Source: Protonemura montana
Lineage: Eukaryota; Arthropoda; Insecta; Plecoptera; Nemouridae
DNA: 64,000 bases
Direction of reading: 5' to 3'
Assembly: GCA_947568835.1 (NCBI GenBank)
Contig: CANOQG010000007.1
Span: 3,906,001-3,970,000, forward strand
In this document: one piece after another, positions 12,614-25,373 of the stretch
How the letters are laid out: each line of letters starts with the position of its first letter
How positions within the stretch are numbered: position 1 is the stretch's first letter
Notes under the pieces: generated by a model
The model's input: the letters and a program-made list of their open reading frames with translations, nothing else
What the model was told of the DNA's origin: nothing
Databases searched by the model: none
Made by a program: the position numbers and the translations under genes

Positions 12614-14981
12614 GGCCATGTTGCAGGACATGGGGCAGGACATAAGACATAGGGCAGGACAGGGGGAGGACATGGAGCAGGACATGGGGCATTACATGGG
12701 GCAGGACATAAGACAGGACATAGGGCAGGACATGGGGCAGGACATGGGGCAGGACATGGGGCAGGACATGGGACATGGGGCAAGACATGGGGCAGGACAT
12801 GAGGCAGGACATGGGGCAGGACATGGGGCAGGACATGGGGCAGGACATGGGGTAGGACATGGGGCAGGAAATGGGACAGGACAAGGGGCAGGACATGGGG
12901 CAGGACATGGGACATGGAACAGGACATGGGACAGGACATGGGACATGGGGCAGGACATGGAGCAGGACATGGAGCAGGACATGGGACAGGACATAGGGCA
13001 GGACATGGGGCAGGACATAGGGCAGGACATGGGGCAGGACATGGGGCAGGACATGGGGCAGGACCTGGGGCATGACATGGGACATGGGGCAGGACATGGG
13101 GCAGGACATGGAGCAGGAAATGGGGCAGGACATGGGGCAGGACATAGGGCAGGACATGAGTCAGGACATGGGGCAGGACATGGAGCAGGACATGGGACAT
13201 GACATGGGACAGGACATGGGACAGGACATAGGGCAGGAGATGGGGCAGGACATGGGGCAGGACATAGGGCAGGACATGGGGCAGGACATAGGGCAGGACA
13301 TGGGGCAGGACATGGGGCAGGACATGGGGCAGGACATGAGGCAGGACATGGGACATGGGGCAAGACATGGGGCAGGACATGGAGCAGGACATGGGGCAGG
13401 ACATGGGGCAGGACATAGGGCAGGACATGGGGCAGGACATGGGACAGGACATATGGCAAGACATGGGGCAGGACATGTGGCAGGACATGGGGCAGGACAT
13501 GGGACATGGGGCTGGACAGGGGAAGGACATGGAGCAGGACATGGGGCAGGACATGGGGCAGGACATGGGGCAGGACATGGGACAGGACATAGGGAAGGAC
13601 ATGGGGCAGGACATGGGGCAGGACATGGAGCAGGACATGGGACATGGGGCAAGACATGGGGCAGGACATGGGGCAGAACATGGGGCAGGACATGGGGCAG
13701 GACACGGGGCAGGACATGGGGCAGGACATGGGGCAGGAAATAGGACAGGACAAGGGGCAGGACATGAGGCAGGACATGGGACATGGGGCAGGACATGGTG
13801 CAGGGCATGGGGCATGACATGGGGCAGGACATGGGACAGGACATGGGGCAGGACATGGGGCAGGACATGGGACATGGGGCAGGACATGGGGCAGGACATG
13901 GAGCAGGACATGGGACAGGACATAGGGCAGGACATGGGTTAGGACATAGGGCAGGACATGGGGCAGGACATGGGGCAGGACATGGGGCAGGACATAGGGC
14001 AGGACATGGGGCAGGACATGAGGCAGGACATGGGACAGGACATGGGGCAGGACATGGGGCAGGACATGGGACAGGACATAGGGCAGGACTAGGGGCAGGA
14101 CATGGGGCAGGACATGGGGCAGGACATGGGACAGGACATATGGCAGGACATGGGGCAGGACATGGGGCAGGACATGGGGCAGGAAATGGGGCAGGACATG
14201 GGACATGGGGCAGGACATGGAGCAGGACATGGGGAAGGACAAGGGGCAGGACATGGGGCAGGACATAGGGCAGGACATGGGGCAGGACATGGGGCAGGAC
14301 ATGGGGCAGGACATGGGACATGGGGCAAGACATGGGGCAGGACATAGGGCAGGACATGGGGCAGGACATGGGGCAGGACATGGGACAAGACATAGGGCAG
14401 GACATGGGGCAGGACATGGGGCAGGACATGGGGCAGGACATGGGACATGGGGCAGGACAGGGGGAGGACATGGAGCAGGACATGGGCAGGACATGGGGCA
14501 GGACATGGGACAGGACATAGGGAAGGACATGGGGCAGGACATGGGGCAGGACATGGGGCAGGACATGGGGCAGGACATGGGGCAGGAAATGGGACAGGAC
14601 AAAGGGCAGGACATGGGGCAGGACATGGGACATGGGGCAGGACATGGGGCAGGACATGGGGCATGACATGGGGCAGGACATGGGACAGGACATGGGGCAG
14701 GACATGGGGCAGGACATGGGGCAGGACATGGGGCAGGACATGAGGCAGGACATTGGACAGGACATGGGGCAAAACATGGGGCAGGACATGGGACAGGACA
14801 TGGGACAGGACATGGGGCAGGACATGGGGCAGGACATGGGGCAGGACATGGGACATGAGGCAGGACAGGGGGAGGACATGGAGCGGGACATGGGGCAGGA
14901 CATGGGGCAGGACATGGAGCAGGATATGGGGCAGGAAATGGGGCAGGACATGGGACAGGACATAGGGCAGGACATGGGGCA
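12614..14981. repeat. Type A sub-repeat, 2,368 bp (block copy 2)
   Basis: The CCATGTTG landmark spacing is again 2,368 bp, and the unit sits 9,906 bp downstream of its counterpart at 2,708-5,075. Keeping exactly this length in both blocks shows that the sub-repeat existed before the 9.9-kb block was copied. Confidence 0.85.
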
Positions 14982-16726
14982 GGCCATGTTGCAGGACATG
15001 GGGCAGGACATAAGACATAGGGCAGGACAGGGGGAGGACATGGAGCAGGACATGGGGCATTACATGGGGCAGGACATAAGACAGGACATAGGGCAGGACA
15101 TGGGGCAGGACATGGGGCAGGACATGGGGCAGGACATGGGACATGGGGCAAGACATGGGGCAGGACATGAGGCAGGACATGGGGCAGGACATGGGGCAGG
15201 ACATGGGGCAGGACATGGGGTAGGACATGGGGCAGGAAATGGGACAGGACAAGGGGCAGGACATGGGGCAGGACATGGGACATGGAACAGGACATGGGAC
15301 AGGACATGGGACATGGGGCAGGACATGGGGCAGGACATGGAGCAGGACATGGGACAGGACATAGGGCAGGACATGGGGCAGGACATAGGGCAGGACATGG
15401 GGCAGGACATGGGGCAGGACATCGGGCAGGACATAGGGCAGGACATGGGGCAGGACATGAGGCAGGACATGGGACAGGACATGGGGCAGGACATGGGGCA
15501 GGACATGGGACAGGACATAGGGCAGGACTAGGGGCAGGACATGGGGCAGGACATGGGGCAGGACATGGGACAGGACATGGGGCAGGACATGGGGCAGGAC
15601 ATGTGGCAGGACATGGGGCAGGACATGGGGCAGGACATGGGGCAGGAAATGGGGCAGGACATGGGACATGGGGCAGGACATGGAGCAGGACATGGGGCAG
15701 GACAAGGGGCAGGACATGGGGCAGGACATAGGGCAGGACATGGGGCAGGACATGGGGCAGGACATGGGGCAGGACATGGGACATGGGGCAAGACATGGGG
15801 CAGGACATAGGGCAGGACATGGGGCAGGACATGGGGCAGGACATGGGACAAGACATAGGGCAGGACATGGGGCAGGACATGGGGCAGGACATGGGGCAGG
15901 ACATGGGACATGGGGCAGGACAGGGGGAGGACATGGAGCAGGACATGGGGCAGGACATGGGGCAGGACATGGGACAGGACATAGGGAAGGACATGGGGCA
16001 GGACATGGGGCAGGACATGGGGCAGGACATGGGACATGGGGCAAGACATGGGGCAGGACATGGGGCAGGACATAGGGCAGGACATGGGGCAGGTTATGGG
16101 GCAGGAAATGGGACAGGACAAAGGGCAGGACATGGGGCAGGACATGGGGCAGGACATGGGGCAGGACATAGGGCAGGACATGGGGCAGGACATGGGGCAG
16201 GACATGGAGCAGGACATGGGACATGACATGGGACAGGACATGGGGCAGGACATGGGGCAGGACATGGGGCAGGACATGGGGCAGGACATAGGGCAGGACA
16301 TAGGGCAGGACATGGGGTAGGACATGAGGCAGGACATGGGACAGGACATGGGGCAGGACATGGGGCAGGACATGGGACAGGACATAGGGCAGGACATAGG
16401 GCAGGACATGAGGCAGGACATGGGACAGGACATGGGGCAGGACATGGGGCAGGACATGGGACAGGACATAGGGCAGGACTAGGGGCAGGACATGGGGCAG
16501 GACTTGGGGCAGGACATGGGACAGGACATGGGGCAGGACATGGGGCAGGACATGGAGCAGGACATGGGACATGACATGGGACAGGACATGGGACAGGACA
16601 TAGGGCAGGACATGGGGCAGGACATGGGGCAGGACATAGGGCAGGACATGGGGCAGGACATGGGGCAGGACATGGGGCAGGACATGGGGCAGGACATGGG
16701 GCAGGACATGAGGCAGGACATGGGAC

Positions 16727-17354
16727 ATGGGGCAAGACATGGGGCAGGACATGGAGCAGGACATGGGGCAGGACATGGGGCAGGACATAGGGCAGGACAT
16801 GGGGCAGGACATGGGACAGGACATATGGCAAGACATGGGGCAGGACATGTGGCAGGACATGGGGCAGGACATGGGACAGGACATAGGGAAGGACATGGGG
16901 CAGGACATGGGGCAGGACATGGAGCAGGACATGGGACATGGGGCAAGACATGGGGCAGGACATGGGGCAGAACATGGGGCAGGACATGGGGCAGGACACG
17001 GGGCAGGACATGGGGCAGGACATGAGGCAGGACATGGGACATGGGGCAAGACATGGGGCAGGACATGGAGCAGGACATGGGGCAGGACATGGGGCAGGAC
17101 ATAGGGCAGGACATGGGGCAGGACATGGGACAGGACATATGGCAAGACATGGGGCAGGACATGTGGCAGGACATGGGGCAGGACATGGGACATGGGGCTG
17201 GACAGGGGAAGGACATGGAGCAGGACATGGGGCAGGACATGGGGCAGGACATGGGGCAGGACATGGGACAGGACATAGGGAAGGACATGGGGCAGGACAT
17301 GGGGCAGGACATGGAGCAGGACATGGGACATGGGGCAAGACATGGGGCAGGACA
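16727..17354. repeat. 314-bp tandem duplication, counterpart of the 7-kb triplication
   Basis: Starts lie at 16,727 and 17,041. The corresponding place in block copy 1 (6,821-7,870) has three 350-bp copies. The difference (700 against 314) accounts exactly for the 386-bp shortening of block copy 2. Confidence 0.85.
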
Positions 17355-20143
17355 TGGGGCAGAACATGGGGCAGGACATGGGGCAGGACACGGGGCAGGA
17401 CATGGGGCAGGACATGGGGCAGGAAATAGGACAGGACAAGGGGCAGGACATGGGGCAGGACATGGGGCAGGACATAGGGCAGGACATGGGGCAGGACATG
17501 AGGCAGGACATGGGACAGGACATGGGGCAGGACATGGGGCAGGACATGGGACAGGACATAGGGCAGGACTAGGGGCAGGACATGGGGCAGGACATGGGGC
17601 AGGACATGGGACAGGACATATGGCAGGACATGGGGCAGGACATGGGGCAGGACATGGGGCAGGAAATGGGGCAGGACATGGGACATGGGGCAGGACATGG
17701 AGCAGGACATGGGGAAGGACAAGGGGCAGGACATGGGGCAGGACATAGGGCAGGACATGGGGCAGGACATGGGGCAGGACATGGGGCAGGACATGGGACA
17801 TGGGGCAAGACATGGGGCAGGACATAGGGCAGGACATGGGGCAGGACATGGGGCAGGACATGGGACAAGACATAGGGCAGGACATGGGGCAGGACATGGG
17901 GCAGGACATGGGGCAGGACATGGGACATGGGGCAGGACAGGGGGAGGACATGGAGCAGGACATGGGCAGGACATGGGGCAGGACATGGGACAGGACATAG
18001 GGAAGGACATGGGGCAGGACATGGGGCAGGACATGGGGCAGGACATGGGGCAGGACATGGGGCAGGAAATGGGACAGGACAAAGGGCAGGACATGGGGCA
18101 GGACATGGGACATGGGGCAGGACATGGGGCAGGACATGGGGCATGACATGGGGCAGGACATGGGACAGGACATGGGGCAGGACATGGGGCAGGAGATGGT
18201 GCAGGACATGGGGCAGGACATGAGGCAGGACATTGGACAGGACATGGGGCAAAACATGGGGCAGGACATGGGACAGGACATGGGACAGGACATGGGGCAG
18301 GACATGGGGCAGGACATGGGGCAGGACATGGGACATGAGGCAGGACAGGGGGAGGACATGGAGCGGGACATGGGGCAGGACATGGGGCAGGACATGGAGC
18401 AGGATATGGGGCAGGAAATGGGGCAGGACATGGGACAGGACATAGGGCAGGACATGGGGCAGGCCATGTTGCAGGACATGGGGCAGGACATAAGACATAG
18501 GGCAGGACAGGGGGAGGACATGGAGCAGGACATGGGGCATTACATGGGGCAGGACATAAGACAGGACATAGGGCAGGACATGGGGCAGGACATGGGGCAG
18601 GACATGGGGCAGGACATGGGGCAGGACATGAGGCAGGACATTGGACAGGACATGGGGCAAAACATGGGGCAGGACATGGGACTGGACATGGGGCAGGACA
18701 TGGGGCAGGACATGGGGCAGGACATGGGGCAGGACATGGGACATGAGGCAGGACAGGGGGAGGACATGGAGCGGGACATGGGGCAGGACATGGGGCAGGA
18801 CATGGAGCAGGACATGGGGCAGGAAATAAGGCAGGACATGGGACAGGACATAGGGCAGGACATGGGGCAGGACATGAGGCAGGACATGGGGCAGGACATA
18901 AGACATAGGGCAGGACAGGGGGAGGACATGGAGCAGGACATGGGGCATTACATGGGGCAGGACATAAGACAGGACATAGGGCAGGACATGGGGCAGGACA
19001 TGGGGCAGGACATGGGACATGGGGCAAGACATGGGGCAGGACATGAGGCAGGACATGGGGCAGGACATGGGGCAGGACATGGGGCAGGACATGGGACATA
19101 GGGCAGGACAGGGGGAGGACATGGAGCAGGACATGGGGCAGGACATGGGGCAGGACATAAGACAGGACATAGGGCAGGACATGGGGCAGGACATGGGGCA
19201 GGACATGGGGCAGGACACGGGACATGGGGCAAGACATGGGGCAGGACATGGGGCAGGACATGGGGCAGGACATGGGGCAGGACATAGGGCAGGACATGGG
19301 GTAGGACATGAGGCAGGACATGAGACAGGACATGGGGCAGGACATGGGGCAGGACATGGGACAGGACATATTGCAGGACATTGGGCAGGACATGGGGCAA
19401 AACATGGGGCAGGACATGGGACAGGACATGGGGCAGGACATGGGGCAGGACATGGGGCAGGACATGGGGAAGGACATGGGACATGAGGCAGGACAGGGGG
19501 AGGACATGGAGCAGGACATGGGGCAGGACATGGGGCAGGACATGGGGCAGGACATGGGACAGGACATAGGGCAGTACATGGGGCAGGACATGAGGCAGGA
19601 CATGGGGCAGGACATGGGACATAGGGCAGGACAGGGGAAGGACATGGAGCAGGACATGGGGCAGGACATGGGGCAGGACATAAGACAGGACATAGGGCAG
19701 GACATGGGGTAGGACATGGGGCAGGACATGGGGCAGGACATGGGACATGGGCAAGACATGGGGCAGGACATGGGGCAGGACATGGGGCAGGACATGGGGC
19801 AGGACATGGGGCAGGACATGGGACATGGGGCAGGACATGGGGCAGGACATGGGGCAGGACATGGGGCAGGACATGGGGCAGGACATGGGGCAGGACATAG
19901 GGCAGGCCATGGTGCAGGACATGGGGCAGGACATGGAGCAGGACATGGGACATGACATGGGACAGGACATGGGGCAGGACATGGCGCAGGACATGGGGCA
20001 GGACATGGGGCAGGACATGGGGCAGGACATAGGGCAGGACATGGGGTAGGACATGAGGCAGGACATGGGACAGGACATGGGGCAGGACATGGGGCAGGAC
20101 ATGGGACAGGACATAGGGCAGGACATGGGGCAGGACATGGGGC

Positions 20144-23100
20144 AAAACATGGGGCAGGACATAAGACAGGACATGGGGCAGGACATTGGCCAGGCTATGG
20201 GGCAGGACATGGGGCAGGACATGAGGCAGGACATGGGACATGGGGAAAGACATGGGGCAAGACATGGGGCAGGACATGGGGCAGGACATGGGGCAGGACA
20301 TGGGACAGGACATAGGGCAGGACATGGGGCAGGACATGGGGCAGGACATGGGGCAGGACATGGGACAGGACATGGAGCAGGACATGGGGCAGGACATGGG
20401 GCAGGACATGGGACAGGACATAGGGAAGGACATGGGGCAGGACATGGGGCAGGACATGGGGTAGGACATGGGGCAGGAAATGGGACAGGACAAGGGGCAG
20501 GACATGGGGCAGGACATGAGGCAGGACATGGGGCATTACATGGGGCAGGACATAAGACAGGACATAGGGCAGGACATGGGGCAGGACATGGGGCAGGACA
20601 TGGGGCAGGACATGGGACATGGGGCAAGACATGGGGCAGGACATGAGGCAGGACATGGGGCAGGACATGGGGCAGGACATGGGGCAGGACATGGGGTAGG
20701 ACATGGGGCAGGAAATGGGACAGGACAAGGGGCAGGACATGGGGCAGGACATGGGACATGGGGCAGGACATGGGGCAGGACATGGGGCAGGACATGGGGC
20801 AGGACATGGGGCAGGACATGGGGCAGGACATGGGGCAGGACATGGGGCAGGACATGGGACAGGACATAGGGCAGGACATGGGGAAGGACATGGGGCAGGA
20901 AATGGGGCAGGACATGGGACATGGGGCAGGACAGGGGGAGGACATGGAGCAGGACATGGGGCAGGACATGGGGCAGGACATGGGGCAGGACATGGGACAT
21001 GGGGCAGGACAGGGGGAGGACATGGAGCAGGACATGGGGCAGGACATGGGGCAGGACATGGGACAGGACATAGGGAAGGACATGGGGCAGGACATGGGGC
21101 AGGACATGGGGCAGGACATGGGACATGGGGCAAGACATGGGACAGGACATGGGGCAGAACATGGGGCAGGACATGGGGCAGGACATGGGGCGGGACATAG
21201 GCCAGGACATGGGGCAGGAAATGGGACAGGACAAAGGGCAGGACATGGGGCAGGACATGGGACATGGGGCAGGACATGGGGCAGGACATGGGGCATGACA
21301 TGGGGCAGGACATGGGACAGGACATGGGGCAGGACATGGGGCAGGACATGGGGCAGGACATGGGGCAGGACATGAGGCAGGACATGGGACAGGACATGGG
21401 GCAGGACATGGGGCAGGACATGGGACATGGGGCAGGACATGGGGCAGGACATGGAGCAGGAGATGGGGCAGGAAATGGGGCAGGACATGGGACAGGACAT
21501 AGGGCAGGACATGGGGCAGGACATGAGGCAGGACATGGGGCAGGACATGGGACATAGGGCAGGACAGGGGAAGGACATGGAGCAGGACATGGGGCAGGAC
21601 ATGGGGCAGGACATAAGACAGGACATAGGGCAGGACATGGGGCAGGACATGGGGCAGGACATGGAGCAGGACATGGGGCAGGACATTGGGCAGGACATGG
21701 GACAGGACATGGGGCAGGACATGGGGCAGGACATGGGGCAGGATATGAGGCAGGACATGGGGCAGGACATGAGGCAGGACATAAGACAGGACATAGGGCA
21801 GGACATGGGGCAGGACATGGGGAAGGACATGGGGCAGGACATGGGACATGGGGCAAGACATGGGGCAGGACATGAGGCAGGACATGGGGCAGGACATGGG
21901 GCAGGACATGGGGCAGGACATGGGGTAGGACATGGGGCAGGAAATGGGACAGGACAAGGGGCAGGACATGGGGCAGGACATGGGACATGGGGCAGGACAT
22001 GGGGCAGGACATGGGGCAGGACATGGGGCAGGACATGGGGCAGGACATGGGGCAGGACATGGGGCAGGACATAGGGCAGGACATGGGGCAGGACATGGGG
22101 CAGGACATGGAGCAGGACATGGGACATGACATGGGACAGGACATGGGGCAGGACATGGGGCAGGACATGGGGAAGGACATAGGGCAGGACATGGGGCAGG
22201 ACATGGGGCAGGACATGGGGCAGGACATAGGGCAGGACATGGGGCAGGACATGGGGCAGGACATGGAGCAGGACATGGGGCAGGACATTGGGCAGGACAT
22301 GGGACAGGACATGGGGCAGGACATGGGGCAGGACATGGGGCAGGATATGAGGCAGGACATGGGGCAGGACATGAGGCAGGACATGGGACATGAGGTAAGA
22401 CATGGGGCAGGACATGGAGCAGGACATGGGACAGGACATGGGGCAGGACATGGGGCAGGACATGGGGCATGACATGGGACATGGGGCAGGACATGGGGTG
22501 GAACATGGAGCAGAAAATGGGGCACGACATGGGGCAGGACATAGGGCAGGACATGGGGCAGGACATGGGGCAGGACATGGGGCAGGACATGGGACATGGG
22601 GCAAGACATGGGGCAGGACATAGGGCAGGACATGGGGCAGGACATGGGGCAGGACATGGGACAGGACATAGGGCAGGACATGGGGAAGGACATGGGGCAG
22701 GAAATGGGGCAGGACATGGGACATGGGGCAGGACAGGGGGAGGACATGGAGCAGGACATGGGGCAGGACATGGGGCAGGACATGGGGCAGGACATGGGAC
22801 ATGGGGCAGGACAGGGGGAGGACATGGAGCAGGACATGGGGCAGGACATGGGGCAGGACATGGGACAGGACATAGGGAAGGACATGGGGCAGGACATGGG
22901 GCAGGACATGGGGCAGGACATGGGACATGGGGCAAGACATGGGACAGGACATGGGGCAGAACATGGGGCAGGACATGGGGCAGGACATGGGGCGGGACAT
23001 AGGCCAGGACATGGGGCAGGAAATGGGACAGGACAAAGGGCAGGACATGGGGCAGGACATGGGACATGGGGCAGGACATGGGGCAGGACATGGGGCATGA

Positions 23101-25373
23101 CATGGGGCAGGACATGGGACAGGACATGGGGCAGGACATGGGGCAGGACATGGGGCAGGACATGGGGCAGGACATGAGGCAGGACATGGGACAGGACATG
23201 GGGCAGGACATGGGGCAGGACATGGGACATGGGGCAGGACATGGGGCAGGACATGGAGCAGGAGATGGGGCAGGAAATGGGGCAGGACATGGGACAGGAC
23301 ATAGGGCAGGACATGGGGCAGGACATGAGGCAGGACATGGGGCAGGACATGGGACATAGGGCAGGACAGGGGAAGGACATGGAGCAGGACATGGGGCAGG
23401 ACATGGGGCAGGACATAAGACAGGACATAGGGCAGGACATGAGGTAGGACATGGGGCAGATCATGGGGCAGGACATGGGACATGGGGCAAGACATGGGGC
23501 AGGACATGGGGCAGGACATGGGGCAGGACATGGGGCAGATCATGGGGCAGGACATGGGACATGGGGCAGGACATGGGGCAGGACATGGGGCAGGACATGG
23601 GGCAGGACATGGGGCAGGACATGGGGCAGGACATAGGGCAGGCCATGGGGCAGGACATGGGGCAGGACATGGAGCAGGACATGGGACATGACATGGGACA
23701 GGACATGGGGCAGGACATGGCGCAGGACATGGGGCAGGACATGGGGCAGGACATGGGGCAGGACATAGGGCAGGACATGGGGTAGGACATGAGGCAGGAC
23801 ATGGGACAGGACATGGGGCAGGACATGGGGCAGGACATGGGACAGGACATAGGGCAGGACATGAGGCAGGACATGGGGCAAAACATGGGGCAGGACATGG
23901 GACAGGACATGGGGCAGGACATTGGCCAGGCTATGGGGCAGGACATGGGGCAGGACATGAGGCAGGACATGGGACATGGGGAAAGACATGGGGCAGGACA
24001 TGGGGCAGGACATGGGGCAGGACATGGGGCAGGACATGGGACAGGACATAGGGCAGGACATGGGGCAGGACATGGGGCAGGACATGGGGCAGGACATGGG
24101 ACAGGACATGGAGCAGGACATGGGGCAGGACATGGGGCAGGACATGGGACAGGACATAGGGAAGGACATGGGGCAGGAAATGGGGCAGGACATGGGGCAG
24201 GACATGGGGCAGGACATGAGGCAGGACATTGGACAGGACATGGGGCAAAACATGGGGCAGGACATGGGACTGGACATGGGGCAGGACATGGGGCAGGACA
24301 TGGGGCAGGACATGGGGCAGGACATAGGGCAGGACATGGGGCAGGACATGGGGCAGGACATGGGGCAGGACATAGGGCAGGACATGGGGCAGGACATGGG
24401 GCAGGACATGGAGCAGGACATGGGGCAGGACATTGGGCAGGACATGGGACAGGACATGGGGCAGGACATGGGGCAGGACATGGGGCAGGATATGAGGCAG
24501 GACATGGGGCAGGACATGAGGCAGGACATGGGATATGAGGTAAGACATGGGGCAGGACATGGAGCAGGACATGGGACAGGACATGGGGCAGGACATGGGG
24601 CAGGACATGGGGCATGACATGGGACATGGGGCAGGACATGGGGTGGAACATGGAGCAGAAAATGGGGCACGACATGGGGCAGGACATAGGGCAGGACATG
24701 GGGCAGGACATGGGGCAGGAAATGGGGCAGGACATGGGACATGGGGCAAGACATGGGGCAGGACATAGGGCAGGACATGGGGCAGGACATGGGGCAGGAC
24801 ATGGGACAGGACATAGGGCAGGACATGGGGAAGGACATGGGGCAGGAAATGGGGCAGGACATGGGACATGGGGCAGGACAGGGGGAGGACATGGAGCAGG
24901 ACATGGGGCAGGACATGGGGCAGGACATGGGGCAGGACATGGGACATGGGGCAGGACAGGGGGAGGACATGGAGCAGGACATGGGGCAGGACATGGGGCA
25001 GGACATGGGACAGGACATAGGGAAGGACATGGGGCAGGACATGGGGCAGGACATGGGGCAGGACATGGGACATGGGGCAAGACATGGGACAGGACATGGG
25101 GCAGAACATGGGGCAGGACATGGGGCAGGACATGGGGCGGGACATAGGCCAGGACATGGGGCAGGAAATGGGACAGGACAAAGGGCAGGACATGGGGCAG
25201 GACATGGGACATGAGGCAGGACATGGGGCAGGACATGGGGCATGACATGGGGCAGGACATGGGACAGGACATGGGGCAGGACATGGGGCAGGACATGGGG
25301 CAGGACATGGGGCAGGACATGAGGCAGGAAATGGGACAGGACAAAGGGCAGGACATGGGGCAGGACATGGGAC
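20144..25373. repeat. Type B higher-order region, first unit
   Basis: The TTGGCC landmark first appears at 20,186 and again at 23,922. The first is preceded by a CATAAGAC monomer (flavour a), the second by CATGGGAC (flavour b). A GCGGGACATAGGCC variant occurs at 21,191, 22,993 and 25,138. From about 20.82 to 23.44 kb the variant order repeats with a step of 1,802 bp, giving about 1.45 copies of a 1,802-bp sub-repeat. No CATATGG monomers were seen here. Confidence 0.8.
23459..23541. repeat. GATC doublet 1
   Basis: Two GCAGATCATGG monomers place GATC at 23,459 and 23,538, 79 bp apart. It is preceded by GAGGTAGG, shared only with the 34.6-kb doublet. Confidence 0.9.

Larger units (their letters stand above)
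4183..13935 (-). other. Stop-free reading frame of 3,250 codons within the satellite; not called as a gene
   Basis: This is the longest reading frame in the window. It ends at a CTA (minus-strand TAG) in the variant ACTAGGGG. Its translation contains only three alternating tetrapeptide phases, MSCP, HVLP and PAPC. The phase switches wherever a doubled 7-bp module or an 11-bp unit shifts register. There is no signal peptide, no recognisable domain and no non-repetitive segment. The frame is open because none of the three minus-strand readings of the monomer contains a stop and the common G-to-A variants do not create one on this strand. It crosses the junction of the two type A blocks, which also argues against a real gene. 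Similar frames of 1,535-1,662 codons lie at 18,948-23,555, 29,739-34,727, 37,772-42,631 and 53,166-58,118. Coding is very unlikely, although a transcript could be translated in principle. Confidence 0.1.
10596..20143. repeat. Type A higher-order block, copy 2
   Basis: This is the second copy of the type A block. CCATGTTG landmarks lie at 12,614, 14,982 and 18,462, matching 2,708, 5,076 and 8,942 in copy 1. It is about 386 bp shorter because the 350-bp triplication of copy 1 is a 314-bp duplication here. The match with copy 1 ends at about 20,143, where an AAAACATGG monomer and then a TTGGCC variant introduce type B. Private changes include a GAGTCAGG monomer at 13,161 and GGAGATGGTGC near 18,195. 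Confidence 0.85.

Noticed and set aside
4183..13935. Giant Cys/Pro-rich protein on the minus strand
   Set aside because: Only MSCP, HVLP and PAPC repeats; openness follows from a stop-free 12-bp monomer; it spans two duplicated blocks and has no domain, start context or non-repetitive sequence.
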